Assembly (NCBI RefSeq): GCF_000620765.1
Contig: NZ_JIAK01000016.1
Location: 1-64,000 of the forward strand
DNA: 64,000 bases
From: Desulfovermiculus halophilus DSM 18834
GTDB taxonomy: Bacteria > Desulfobacterota > Desulfovibrionia > Desulfovibrionales > Desulfothermaceae
Direction of reading: 5' to 3'
Shown here: positions 8,329 through 16,925 of the stretch, piece by piece
Numbering within the stretch: position 1 is the first letter of the stretch
Layout of the letters: the number at the start of each line of letters is the position of its first letter
The notes under the pieces: generated by a model
Seen by the model: only the letters and a program-made list of their open reading frames with translations
What the model was told of the DNA's origin: nothing
Databases searched by the model: none
Translations under genes and position numbers: made by a program

Positions 8329-9120
8329 ATGTCCCAAACCAATATCCTCGTCATGGGAGCCAGCGGACGCATGGGATCCATGCTGGTCAAGCTTGCAGAG
8401 CAGGATCCGGGCCTGAACCTTGTCGCCATGCTGGAGCGTCAGGACTGTGTGTCCAACCTCCCGGACGCGGACTGTGTCCACGGCTTTGATCTGGACCATG
8501 TCCTGTCCCAGGCCGGCCCTGGGGTGATCATCGATTTCACCCAACCCGAGGCCACTGTTGAAACCGCCCGTATCGCCCGTTCCCACCAGTGCCCGCTGGT
8601 CATCGGGACCACCGGTCTGAACAAGGAGCAGGACATCCTTATCCAGGATGTGGCATCCCAGATCCCCGTCTTTTGGACCCCGAACATGAGCATCGGCATC
8701 AGCGTGCTGTTGGAGCTGCTGCCCAAGCTGGCCCAGGCCTTGGGACCGGCATACGATCCGGAGCTGATGGAAATCCACCACCGGATGAAGAAAGACGCTC
8801 CCAGCGGCACGGCCCTCAAGCTGGCCCAGGCAGTGGCCAAGGCCAAGGACTGGCCGGAGGAGGATTCCCTGCGGCTGTGCCGGGAGGGGATGGTCGGAGA
8901 ACGTCCGGACCGGGAAATCGGAGTCCAGACCCTGCGCGGCGGCGATGTGGTCGGGGAGCACACGGCCTATTTTTTCGGTCCAGGAGAACGAATCGAGGTC
9001 ACTCACAAGGCCTCTTCCCGGGAGACATTCGCCCAGGGAGCCCTTCGGGCCGCGAAATGGATTTCCGAGCAGGCCCCCGGCAGGATCTACTCCATGACCG
9101 ACATGCTCGGCCTGGACTAA
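8329..9120 (+). CDS. dapB: 4-hydroxy-tetrahydrodipicolinate reductase
   Basis: This cytosolic enzyme reduces hydroxytetrahydrodipicolinate with NAD(P)H in the diaminopimelate/lysine pathway. The 263-residue product has the nucleotide-binding GASGRMG (residues 10-16), IGTTGL, and the catalytic signature EIHHRMKKDAPSGTA (about 147-161) with the conserved His pair and Lys. ATG 8329 is preferred over the in-frame GTG 8320 because GAAGGAG sits 8 bases upstream of it. It follows uvrB on the same strand. dapF, a later pathway step, begins at the far right of the window. Confidence 0.97.
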   Translation: MSQTNILVMGASGRMGSMLVKLAEQDPGLNLVAMLERQDCVSNLPDADCVHGFDLDHVLSQAGPGVIIDFTQPEATVETARIARSHQCPLVIGTTGLNKEQDILIQDVASQIPVFWTPNMSIGISVLLELLPKLAQALGPAYDPELMEIHHRMKKDAPSGTALKLAQAVAKAKDWPEEDSLRLCREGMVGERPDREIGVQTLRGGDVVGEHTAYFFGPGERIEVTHKASSRETFAQGALRAAKWISEQAPGRIYSMTDMLGLD

Positions 9121-9142
9121 ACAGGGATCCCAGCGGACCGTT

Positions 9143-10012
9143 ATGCCTTTCGCCCCAAGAGCCTGTCTGCTTTCCGTGCTGGTCATTTTCTTGAGCCTGT
9201 CCCCGGCCTTTGGGAAACGACCCGGCGGCTGGGAAAGGCTGCAGCCAGGACTGTGGCTGCAGATCTTTGAACCTCAGGCCGAAGCCGGTCACGAGCGGTT
9301 GTATATCTCGGTGCTGAAGATTGATCCCCGACAGTTTGACTTCCATCTGCTCACGGCTTCGGAGACTGAGGGAGAGAACAAGACCTTGCCCCAGTGGATG
9401 GAGACCCATGATCTGCAAGCCGCAATAAATGCCAGCATGTTCTGGAAGGATCAGCAGACCAGTACCGGGTACATGAAAAACTACGATCATGTGAACAATT
9501 CGTATCTGCATCCCAAATATGAGGGCTTTTTGGTCTTCAACCCAAAACAGGACGGGCTGCCCGAGATCCAGATCATTGACCGGGAGCACCATCCGGATTG
9601 GAAAACAACCTTGGGGCAGTACAGCACGGTGATCCAAAGCTTCAGGATGATCAGTCTGAACGGAAACAATGTCTGGGAACAGGGCAGCAACCGATACAGC
9701 GTGGCCAGCATCGGCATAACCAAGACTGGATACGTGCTTTTTATTTTTTGTCAGACCCCGGTGACCATCCACGATCTGAACAACGTCCTTCTCGATCTCC
9801 CCCTTGAACTCAAAAACTGCTTGTTTGTTGAAGGTGGGCCAACGGCCGGCCTGGTCGTGGACATCCAAGAGGAGTATGTCCAGGGCTGGAAGGGGACCTC
9901 CGAATCGTTTCTGTGGTCGGACGCTCCCTCATCGTTTGCCCGGCTGCCCAACGTGATCGGGATTCGACACCAAACTGAAGGCAGGGCAGAAACCGGCCCC
10001 AAAACGAGGTGA
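9143..10012 (+). CDS. Phosphodiester glycosidase-like secreted protein (DUF2233)
   Basis: The 289-residue product begins with a signal peptide (hydrophobic LLSVLVIFLSLSPAFG, cleavage near residue 24) and continues into an NAGPA/phosphodiester glycosidase-type domain. Recognisable points are ISVLKIDPRQFDFHLL, AAINASMFW (the usual INGGFF position) and LFVEGGPTAGLVVD (usually LDGGGS). The INGGFF and DGGGS cores are both degenerate, so activity is uncertain; related enzymes cleave sugar phosphodiesters in the envelope. It lies 22 bases after dapB and 4 bases before lolA, so probably co-transcribed with the carrier gene. Confidence 0.8.
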   Translation: MPFAPRACLLSVLVIFLSLSPAFGKRPGGWERLQPGLWLQIFEPQAEAGHERLYISVLKIDPRQFDFHLLTASETEGENKTLPQWMETHDLQAAINASMFWKDQQTSTGYMKNYDHVNNSYLHPKYEGFLVFNPKQDGLPEIQIIDREHHPDWKTTLGQYSTVIQSFRMISLNGNNVWEQGSNRYSVASIGITKTGYVLFIFCQTPVTIHDLNNVLLDLPLELKNCLFVEGGPTAGLVVDIQEEYVQGWKGTSESFLWSDAPSSFARLPNVIGIRHQTEGRAETGPKTR

Positions 10013-10016
10013 ACAT

Positions 10017-10679
10017 ATGCGATACCGGTCATTCATGGTTTTTTTGATCAGCGTCATTCTGATTCTGGGTCTGTTTTCGCTTCCTGCCACTGCACAGGAT
10101 ATCGCCGATACTATCCAAAAACAGTACACAACCGTTTCCAGTTTCCAAACTGATTTCAGCCAGACCTTGACCAATGCGGCCAGTGGATCGAAGGAGCAGC
10201 GGGAGGGGACCATTTGGTACCAGGAGCCCACGCTGATCAGATGGCATACCACCAGCCCGGAAGAAGAGGTCCTGATCAGCACTGGAAAGACGGTCTGGGA
10301 CTATTTTCCGGAGGAGAAGGTCGCGTACCGGTACTCCCTGGAGGGACGTTTCAATTCCAAAACCATGCTCAGGTTCATCAGTGGAGAGGTCAACTTGCAG
10401 GAAGACTTCCAGGTTGAGGTCCTGGGCAGTGATCAGGAAAATGCGAACTGGACCAAGGTCAAACTTATACCCAAGAATCCGGACCCCAGCCTGGTCGAGG
10501 CCACAATCTGGGTGGACCCTGAAAGCAGCCTCATTCAGCAGGTCATGCTGGTCGACTTTTTCGGAAACCAGAATCAACTCACCTTTCAGGATATAGATCT
10601 GAATGTACACATCGCGGATTCCCATTTCACCTTCCAGCCTCCGGAAGATGTCCAGGTCATGCAAGGAGGGGGACAATGA
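10017..10679 (+). CDS. lolA: Outer-membrane lipoprotein carrier LolA
   Basis: LolA is the periplasmic chaperone that ferries lipoproteins from LolCDE to the outer membrane. The 220-residue product has a signal peptide (MVFLISVILILGLFSLPATA, cleavage near residue 26) and LolA landmarks: SFQTDFSQTL, GTIWYQEPTLIRWH, KTVWDYFPEEKVAYRY and TIWVDPESSLIQQV. Length and order are normal. The gene follows the glycosidase-like gene closely. The enzymes that make its clients (lspA, lgt, lnt) are elsewhere in the same window. Confidence 0.94.
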   Translation: MRYRSFMVFLISVILILGLFSLPATAQDIADTIQKQYTTVSSFQTDFSQTLTNAASGSKEQREGTIWYQEPTLIRWHTTSPEEEVLISTGKTVWDYFPEEKVAYRYSLEGRFNSKTMLRFISGEVNLQEDFQVEVLGSDQENANWTKVKLIPKNPDPSLVEATIWVDPESSLIQQVMLVDFFGNQNQLTFQDIDLNVHIADSHFTFQPPEDVQVMQGGGQ

Positions 10680-11944
10680 AAGAGAAATGACCTGCAAGGG
10701 ATCAAAAAGGGTGAAAGGGGCAGTCGGCTCCGAAGTGGAGAGAGGTTTGCACAGATTTCAAGGCTGACCCCCAGTGCAGAATGAGTTGCTGAAAGTGAAC
10801 AGGTCCCCGTCCTTGCCTTTTTTATTCTGTCAGCACCAACCTGACTTGTTTACATTCACAAAACATACTCCATGGAGACTGGGAAAGGCCTGTACTCCCA
10901 GATCTCTTTCTAGATTTTCCGCCCTGCGAAGCTGTTCGGCACATCCAAGACCGGGCCCGCTCACATCAGATCCACACCCGGGCTGTAGTCCCGCAGCCAC
11001 GGATATAAAAGCCATCTTTTGGCCAAGAAAACCGCAGTCTCCTGAATTGTCCCCCGGGCCTCACCCGAAGCAGACGAGGGAAGCATACGAGGAAGGAAAT
11101 GCGGGTTTTCCCTGGATGGCCTTGGGTATTCACTTGCCTTGATCACTACCTTGCTGGGACATCCAGAACAGAAGCAGAAAGAGGACCGGGGATCCTGCCG
11201 GTCCGAACTAGGCAGCTGGTCACCAACCAGCAGAACACCGGAAAATGCGGGCCCACAGCAGGATCAGCCCCAAACTTCAACCTTGACTTATTGCTTCAGC
11301 TTGCCCATATAAATGTCTCAGAATGTATATTATGTAAACTTTTATTCTCAATAAGGGATATCCTGGCCTCGACCACCTCTTCACTATAATAATAGCCGCA
11401 ACCGTCACTCTCGAACCTCCCTCCTGCAATAAACATTCAAGCATTACTTGAATTATTCAGGTAAAATTGGTGTATATCAGATGGTTATGCCGATATCCAT
11501 ACAGGGCCTGCGCAGCAGTACTGCCCCAGAGCCCGCGGATATTCAGCAGACCCCGCAGTTCTGGAGGCGAAGGAAAAGTTGATGTTAATAAAAAGTTGAC
11601 GTTTACTATGTATAAACATATGAATCCGCGTATCTCTGTGTGGTTTGTTTATATGCGGCAACATGCTCTGCGACCCGTTTTGCTGGGTCTGGACGGTGAC
11701 TGGAGTTTGTCCGGTGTTGGCTTGGTGAAATTGCTTCTTGGGATGCATTTCTTTGCAACAGAACTGGGGATAAAGTTTCAGGCGTCCGGGTCCCACGCTT
11801 AATCCGGGTGGAAAAGCTGGATTCTCGCTTTCGCTGGAATGACTGAAAAGAAAGCATCAGTGTGGTTGGGTGCAAGGGAGATCGGTGCAAGTCTGGGGGG
11901 GGAGGGTCACTGGGCAAAGGCAGGCATGGACATCGAGCTCACCA
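10680..11944. other. 1.26-kb region without a supported gene
   Basis: Several frames of about 60-120 codons are open on both strands, but none has a good ribosome binding site or recognisable product. The composition changes: 11290-11470 and 11580-11640 are AT-rich, and around 11800 there is a word (GGATTCTCGCTTTCGCTGG) of a dispersed-repeat type. Possible contents are an untranslated RNA, decayed genes, or promoters for both sides. Nothing specific could be identified. Confidence 0.5.
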
Positions 11945-12601
11945 TCACTCCTCTGCCCTTCTGCTCTGATACTCAAGCGTTAAGGCGTGCAGGGCGGCCT
12001 GGAGCCTCTCCCTCTCCTGGTGCAAGAAAAGGGAATTGATCTTTTTGCTGCTCAGGGTATATGGTCGACCATAATGAACAACACACCTCGCTCCAGGCAG
12101 AGGAAGCTGAAATTTGTCCCAGGCCTTGGAAAACCTCTTGACCGGATGGGCGTGGACCCGAACCGGGACAACCGGAAGTCCGGATTTGGCCGCGATATAC
12201 ACAGCGCCCTCTTTGACCTCATGCCGGGGTCCTTTCGGTCCGTCCACTGTGAGCACTGCATCGCTCCGACTGCGCTCGATCAGCTGCAGTACCCGGCGCA
12301 CTGCCTGCATCCCGTTTCTGGAGCTCGATCCCCGGGCCAGCTGAAACCCCAGGCGGGCCATGACCTGGGCCAGGATCTCCCCGTCCCGGCTGGCGCTGAC
12401 CACAGCCACGATCTGTTCGTCCCGGTGCAGATAACAGGGGGCAAACAGTTCATCGTGCCAGAGGGCAAAGATGACCGGCCCCTGGGCCCTGGCTTCCTGA
12501 ACAGGAGCAAAACCGAGCCGCTTGTAGCGCAAGGTCCGGGACCAGGCCCGGACAGTCCAGCTCAAAAAGGCAAACATCAATTTGGTATCCACTACATCCA
12601 C
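11945..12601 (-). CDS. Lysophospholipid acyltransferase family protein (DUF374)
   Basis: The 218-residue product matches the DUF374 family, related to KDO/lipid A acyltransferases. FALWHDELFAPCY provides the His-x4-Asp/Glu-type motif, and VVSASRDGEILAQVMARLGF, GSSSRNGMQAVRRVL, VDGPKGPRHEVKEGA and SGLPVVPVRV follow in the expected order. A hydrophobic N-terminus suggests inner-membrane association. Its acyl acceptor is not known. It is transcribed leftward, divergent from the APH/AAA gene, with a 41-base gap that must hold both promoters. Length is typical for the family. Confidence 0.87.
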   Translation of the reverse strand: MDVVDTKLMFAFLSWTVRAWSRTLRYKRLGFAPVQEARAQGPVIFALWHDELFAPCYLHRDEQIVAVVSASRDGEILAQVMARLGFQLARGSSSRNGMQAVRRVLQLIERSRSDAVLTVDGPKGPRHEVKEGAVYIAAKSGLPVVPVRVHAHPVKRFSKAWDKFQLPLPGARCVVHYGRPYTLSSKKINSLFLHQERERLQAALHALTLEYQSRRAEE

Positions 12602-12642
12602 TCCGCGTAGCGCACAGAACCTGAATCGAAAGAGGTGATGCC

Positions 12643-14238
12643 ATGCCTCAAACCGATCTGATCACAGCAATGCGCGATCCTGGGCTGTATTCCCTGCCTG
12701 TAGATCATGGGGTCGAGTTTATTCAGACCCATATCTCCTGCCTCTTCTTGACCCTAGATGACGTCTACAAGCTGAAAAAGCCCGTCGATCTCGGCTTTCT
12801 GGATTTTTCAACCCTGGAAAAACGGCACCTGTATTGTCAGGAAGAAGTCAGGTTGAACTCCCGGTTGGCTCCGACAGTCTACCTGGGTGTGCTCCCTGTC
12901 TGCAAGTTCCCCGACGGTCAGTATGTTTTGGGCCGGGAGCAGGATGCGGACATCGTTGATTATGTTGTCCACATGCGCAGGCTGTCGGAAGAATGTATGC
13001 TGCCCGCCCTATTCCGACAAGGCCTTGTCGATGCAGACACCATCGAAGAATTGGCCGGCCTTTTGGCCGCATTTCACAGCACGGCCCAGCCTGTGCCCGA
13101 GCAGAGTGCCATGGGCTCCTTCGAGCGGGTTGCGGCCAACATTGACGAGAACTTTGCCCAGACCGGGATGCTCCGGGACCACGCCGTATCCTCCATCCGG
13201 CATACATATATGCGCCGGATCATATTCCGGATCCTGGACAGGGATCGGGAGGTATTTATTGCCCGCCATGCGCAGGGGAAGACCAGGGAATGCCACGGAG
13301 ATTTGCGCATGGAGCATATCTGCCGCTTCCAGGGCCGGCTCATCGCCTTTGACTGCATTGAGTTCAACGAGCGTTTTCGGTTCATAGATACTGCTGCCGA
13401 CCTGGCCTTTCTGCTCATGGACATGGAGTTCAACGGGTACTGGTCCCAGGCGACCGCCCTTTGCGAGGCCTATATGCAGGCAGCAGACGATGGGGATGCC
13501 CGGAAGGTTTTTGATGTATACAAAGCCTACTATGCCCTGACCCGGGGAAAGGTGTTCGGCATTGAAAGTACTGAAGAGGAGTTCAGCCCGGAGGAGCAGC
13601 GGCATGCCCTGGATATGGCCGCCCAGTTTTTTGCCCTGGCCTGGTCCTATGTGCACAAAGCAAAGCCGCCAGTGGTGATCCTGCTGTGCGGACTGATGGG
13701 AACGGGCAAGAGCGAAGTGGCCAGGCATCTGAGCCGGGAGCTGGAAACCGACGTCCTGCGCAGCGATGTCCTGCGCAAGGCCCTGTACCGGCAAGACGCA
13801 CAGGATCGCAGATACGATGCCTATGGACACGGGTTGTATACCCCGGAAGCGACCAGGGCCACTTACCGGGCCCTGGTGGATCGCGGACGGGAAATGCTGA
13901 ACCAAGGCGAATCCGTGATCCTCGATGCCTCCTTCAGCCGACGCGAATACAGGAATTATGCTTTTGATGCAGCCAAGGAGCTCAATGCCGGCTGTGTCCT
14001 TGTGGAATGCGTGTGCCCTGATCCGGTTTTGATTCAGCGCCTGCGGCAGCGCAATGCACAGGGAACCGACCCCTCAGATGGACGCCCTTCTCTGCTGTCG
14101 GCACAGAAGAGGGACTTTGAACCGGTTGCCGTTTCAAAATCCTGTCGGCATGTTGTTGTCGATACCTCAGAGAAACTGCCTGCTGTGCAGGAGAAGGCCC
14201 TGCAGGCAGTGCTTGAAGCCCTGTATCCGGAGACCTGA
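12643..14238 (+). CDS. Fused aminoglycoside-phosphotransferase-like / AAA kinase protein
   Basis: The 531-residue protein combines two kinase-like domains. Residues about 20-330 follow the COG2187/APH fold; the catalytic loop reads CHGDLRMEHICRF near 217-229 and a metal-binding Asp lies in AFDCIEFNERFRFID. Residues about 345-525 are a zeta-toxin/polynucleotide-kinase-like AAA_33 domain with P-loop GLMGTGKSEVARHL near 350 and DASFSRREYRNYA. Such fusions are widespread in proteobacteria and of unknown substrate; antibiotic resistance should not be assumed. A good AAAGAGGTG-type ribosome site precedes the ATG. Confidence 0.85.
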   Translation: MPQTDLITAMRDPGLYSLPVDHGVEFIQTHISCLFLTLDDVYKLKKPVDLGFLDFSTLEKRHLYCQEEVRLNSRLAPTVYLGVLPVCKFPDGQYVLGREQDADIVDYVVHMRRLSEECMLPALFRQGLVDADTIEELAGLLAAFHSTAQPVPEQSAMGSFERVAANIDENFAQTGMLRDHAVSSIRHTYMRRIIFRILDRDREVFIARHAQGKTRECHGDLRMEHICRFQGRLIAFDCIEFNERFRFIDTAADLAFLLMDMEFNGYWSQATALCEAYMQAADDGDARKVFDVYKAYYALTRGKVFGIESTEEEFSPEEQRHALDMAAQFFALAWSYVHKAKPPVVILLCGLMGTGKSEVARHLSRELETDVLRSDVLRKALYRQDAQDRRYDAYGHGLYTPEATRATYRALVDRGREMLNQGESVILDASFSRREYRNYAFDAAKELNAGCVLVECVCPDPVLIQRLRQRNAQGTDPSDGRPSLLSAQKRDFEPVAVSKSCRHVVVDTSEKLPAVQEKALQAVLEALYPET

Positions 14239-14291
14239 AGTTTGGAAGTGGTTATTACTCCAACGCACCTCTTAATCGCAGCAGCTTCATT

Positions 14292-14342
14292 AGAGACGGC
14301 AAACTCTTATAGATGCAATTCCACTTTCTGTGTCGAAGAGCC
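14292..14342 (-). mobile_element. Truncated fold-back element (one end only)
   Basis: These 51 bases, read leftward, match the left end of the long elements at 44401, 49106 and 53530: GGCTCTTCGACACAGAAAG, then GGAATTGCATCTATAAGAG and TTTGCCGTCTCT. The other end is missing and no clear 8-bp duplication remains, so this is a remnant. Confidence 0.75.
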
Positions 14343-14397
14343 TCATTCTGAGCGAGTCTGCGAGCGAAGAATCTCTGATTAAGTATTTGTATACTTC

Positions 14398-14531
14398 TTT
14401 TGTATGAAAAACTGTTATTAGTTATCTGGATCCGATTGGGTAACCACTCCTAGTCGTTATCGCTATCGGTATCGAAATCGTTTGTATGCTTCGTTGTGCC
14501 CGTCAGGGCATGTGGGTTAGCGCAAGCGTGC
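14398..14531. repeat. Dispersed repeat, copy 1
   Basis: About 130 bases that recur near 56485-56610. Shared blocks are TTTTGTATGA...AAACTGTTAT, GGATCCGATTGGGTAACCAC, a run of TATCG/TATCGG units, GAAATCGTTTGTATGCTTCG and AGCGCAAGCGTGC. The number of TATCGG units differs between copies. No coding potential is evident. It sits in the gap between the APH/AAA gene and the fhs terminator. Confidence 0.8.
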
Positions 14532-14579
14532 ATGTGCCTTGGCCGGCATGTGGGGCAGGTAAGGCAGGAGGCCGAAAGC

Positions 14580-14612
14580 AAAAAACCACCGGGCGAGGCC
14601 CGGTGGTTTTTT
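14580..14612. terminator. Bidirectional terminator downstream of fhs
   Basis: AAAAAACCACCGGGC-GAG-GCCCGGTGGTTTTTT forms a strong GC stem with an A-tract on one side and a T-tract on the other. It can end the leftward fhs transcript (stop at 14640) and rightward read-through. Confidence 0.9.
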
Positions 14613-14639
14613 GTCTGGGTGAAATACCGCGGAATTTGA

Positions 14640-16403
14640 TTAGAACAGTCCGGATACCTTGCCGGTTTCCGGATCCACATCCACCTTGGTGTAGGCAGGA
14701 TTGGAGCTGGTTCCGGGCATGAACGGAATGGTTCCGGCCACAGGGACCAGAAACTTGGATCCGGAATAGATGAAGACGTCCCGAACCGGAAGCCTCCAGC
14801 CTTTGGGCACGCCCTTCCAGGTGGGCTCATGGGACAGGCTGAGATGGGTCTTGGCCATCATTGTCGCGTAATCTTTGTATTTGGGATCGGATTCAATGAC
14901 TTTAAGCTTCTTTTCCGCTTCAGGCAACCAATCCACGCCGTCGCCGCCGTAGACTTCCTTGGTGATGATTTCCACCCGCTCCCGGAGCGATTTGTCCAGG
15001 GAATAGAGGAATTCAAAGGAATTCTCTTCCTCGCAGGCCTCAATAACGGCATCGGCCAGCTCCAGGGCCCCATCTCCACCGTCCATGAAATGGGTGGACT
15101 TGGCGCACCGGGCTCCGGCTTCCTCTGCCCTCTTCTTGACCAGGTTGATCTCTTCCTCGGTATCGGTGGGGAAGACATTGACGCAAACAACTGGATTGAT
15201 GCCGGATTTGCGGATGACCTTGATCAAGTGGATCATGTTTTCCATGCCCTTGTCCAAGAGCTCCAGGTTCTGCTTTGTGTATTCCTCCGGCAAAGCCAGC
15301 CCGGGTGTGACCTTCGGACCGCCTCCGTGCATCTTCAGGGCCCGGATGGTGGCAGTGAGCACGGATACGTGCGGCTTCAGACCGCTGTTTCGGCATTTGA
15401 CGTTCCAGAACTTTTCGAACCCGATGTCCGCGGCGAATCCACTCTCGGTCACGTGGTAGTCAAACATCTTCAGGCCGATGCGGTCGGCGATAATGGAGGA
15501 CTGTCCAACAGCGATATTGGCAAACGGGCCTGCGTGCACCATGCAGGGCTGGTATTCGGCTGTGCACATCAATGTCGGATTGATAGTCTGCCGCATCCAG
15601 GCGGTCATGGCCCCGCCCACTTTCAGATCGCCTGTTGTCACCGGCTTTCCGTTCTTGTCAAAGGCCACGGTGATTTCATTCAGCCGCTGCCTCAAATCGG
15701 CCAGATCCCTGGCAATGGACAGGATAGCCATGCATTCGGAACTCACCGCGATGTTGAATCCGGACTCCATGGTGAACCCATCCATGCGCCCGCCCAGGCC
15801 GATGACCATCTTGCGCAGGGACTGGGCGCAAAAATCCATGATCCAGTTCATTTCCACCCGTTTGGGATCGATGTTCAGGGCCGGGATGCCGGAAAGCTGT
15901 TCAATTTTTTCCGGGCTGTAGTTCCGTTCATGCTGCATGCGGGCAGTCAAGGCGACCATAGCCATATTGTGAGCATTCATGATGTCGTTGATGTCGCCGG
16001 TCAGTCCCAGGGAAAACTCGGTCATGGGAATGAGAATGGCATTACCGCCCCCAGCGGCCGAGCCCTTGATGTTCATGGTCGGGCCGCCTGAAGGCTGGCG
16101 AAGGGCTCCGCCGACATTTTTGCCCCGTTTGCCCAGGCCCTCCATAAGGCCGACTGAGGTCGTGCTTTTGCCCTCACCTAAGGGAGTTGGCGTGATGGCT
16201 GTTACTTCGATGTATTTCCCGTCCGGCTTGTCTTTCATCCGATTCATGATGTTCAGGAAGTCAAGCTTGGACAGGCGTCCCATGATGTTCATTTCATCTT
16301 TTTCCAGTCCCAGCTTGTCCCGCCATTCCTCGGGCGTCGGCATGTTTTCTTCCGCTGCCTCAGAGATCTGCCAGTCCTTCATTTTACTTGCATCATAAGC
16401 CAT
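14640..16403 (-). CDS. fhs: Formate--tetrahydrofolate ligase
   Basis: This enzyme joins formate to tetrahydrofolate with ATP, supplying one-carbon units and the methyl branch of the acetyl-CoA pathway. The 587-residue product has the P-loop [11 protein letters not shown] (about 74-84), the [19 protein letters not shown] region, a [14 protein letters not shown] segment and [13 protein letters not shown]. The length is at the upper end for the family. ATG 16403 is preceded by AAAGGAGTG at ideal spacing. A strong terminator follows. It stands alone as a single-gene unit; folD or other folate genes are not adjacent. Confidence 0.97.
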   Translation of the reverse strand: MAYDASKMKDWQISEAAEENMPTPEEWRDKLGLEKDEMNIMGRLSKLDFLNIMNRMKDKPDGKYIEVTAITPTPLGEGKSTTSVGLMEGLGKRGKNVGGALRQPSGGPTMNIKGSAAGGGNAILIPMTEFSLGLTGDINDIMNAHNMAMVALTARMQHERNYSPEKIEQLSGIPALNIDPKRVEMNWIMDFCAQSLRKMVIGLGGRMDGFTMESGFNIAVSSECMAILSIARDLADLRQRLNEITVAFDKNGKPVTTGDLKVGGAMTAWMRQTINPTLMCTAEYQPCMVHAGPFANIAVGQSSIIADRIGLKMFDYHVTESGFAADIGFEKFWNVKCRNSGLKPHVSVLTATIRALKMHGGGPKVTPGLALPEEYTKQNLELLDKGMENMIHLIKVIRKSGINPVVCVNVFPTDTEEEINLVKKRAEEAGARCAKSTHFMDGGDGALELADAVIEACEEENSFEFLYSLDKSLRERVEIITKEVYGGDGVDWLPEAEKKLKVIESDPKYKDYATMMAKTHLSLSHEPTWKGVPKGWRLPVRDVFIYSGSKFLVPVAGTIPFMPGTSSNPAYTKVDVDPETGKVSGLF

Positions 16404-16925
16404 CTCGTCTCACTCCTTTGTTCGTGATTGGACGGAAAAGGGAATGTCTTCCCCGGTATATATGCTCACAATATTGATTGGCCACCTAGTTCGACCAGGA
16501 CCTGAGTGTATCTGAGACAAGCTTGCGGCCTGCGGGTCGGAAACCGAATAGACAATTGCAAAAGTTTGAATTCATGTCAATATACAACCCGGAAAAGTGT
16601 TTTTTCCTGCCTCGATCCCAGTTCATCCCTGATGTCGGTTAACAAGAAATATCTGTTAGAATTTTGGAGCAATATGTACAAAAATAAAATATTGGCTGTG
16701 GAGAAACAGCGAACAGATGTCGATAATCAGCCCCAAAAAGGTCTCTCCCCCGCAAGCGCACTGAATTTTTTAGCTTCGGCTCAAAGAACCGGCAGTACGG
16801 GGCTTAAAAAAATAATAAATATATATCAATAAATTATGTATGAGGTATATTCAATTGCTCTCCGGAGATATTACCCCATATCCTTGATTGCCAAAACAAG
16901 ACCCGCCGATTAGTCTGCCGAACCT
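16404..16925. other. Divergent intergenic region between fhs and the dnaA-like gene
   Basis: This 520-base gap must carry the promoters of both divergent genes. It is AT-rich at 16804-16858. One near-match to a DnaA box is present (TGTGGAGAA near 16700, reverse complement TTCTCCACA, one mismatch to TTATCCACA). I did not see the cluster of boxes expected of a chromosomal origin. A 108-codon open frame (16506-16832) has no supporting features. Confidence 0.5.

Noticed and set aside
14829-16091. 420-codon open frame antisense to fhs
   Set aside because: Shadow of the formate-tetrahydrofolate ligase gene, with no protein features of its own.
16506-16832. 108-codon ORF upstream of the dnaA-like gene
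   Set aside because: Lies in AT-rich regulatory DNA; the product looks random and no ribosome site precedes it.
16404-16925. Chromosomal origin (oriC) upstream of the dnaA-like gene
   Set aside because: Only one imperfect DnaA box was found, dnaN does not follow, and the encoded DnaA is divergent. The AT-rich stretch alone is not enough.
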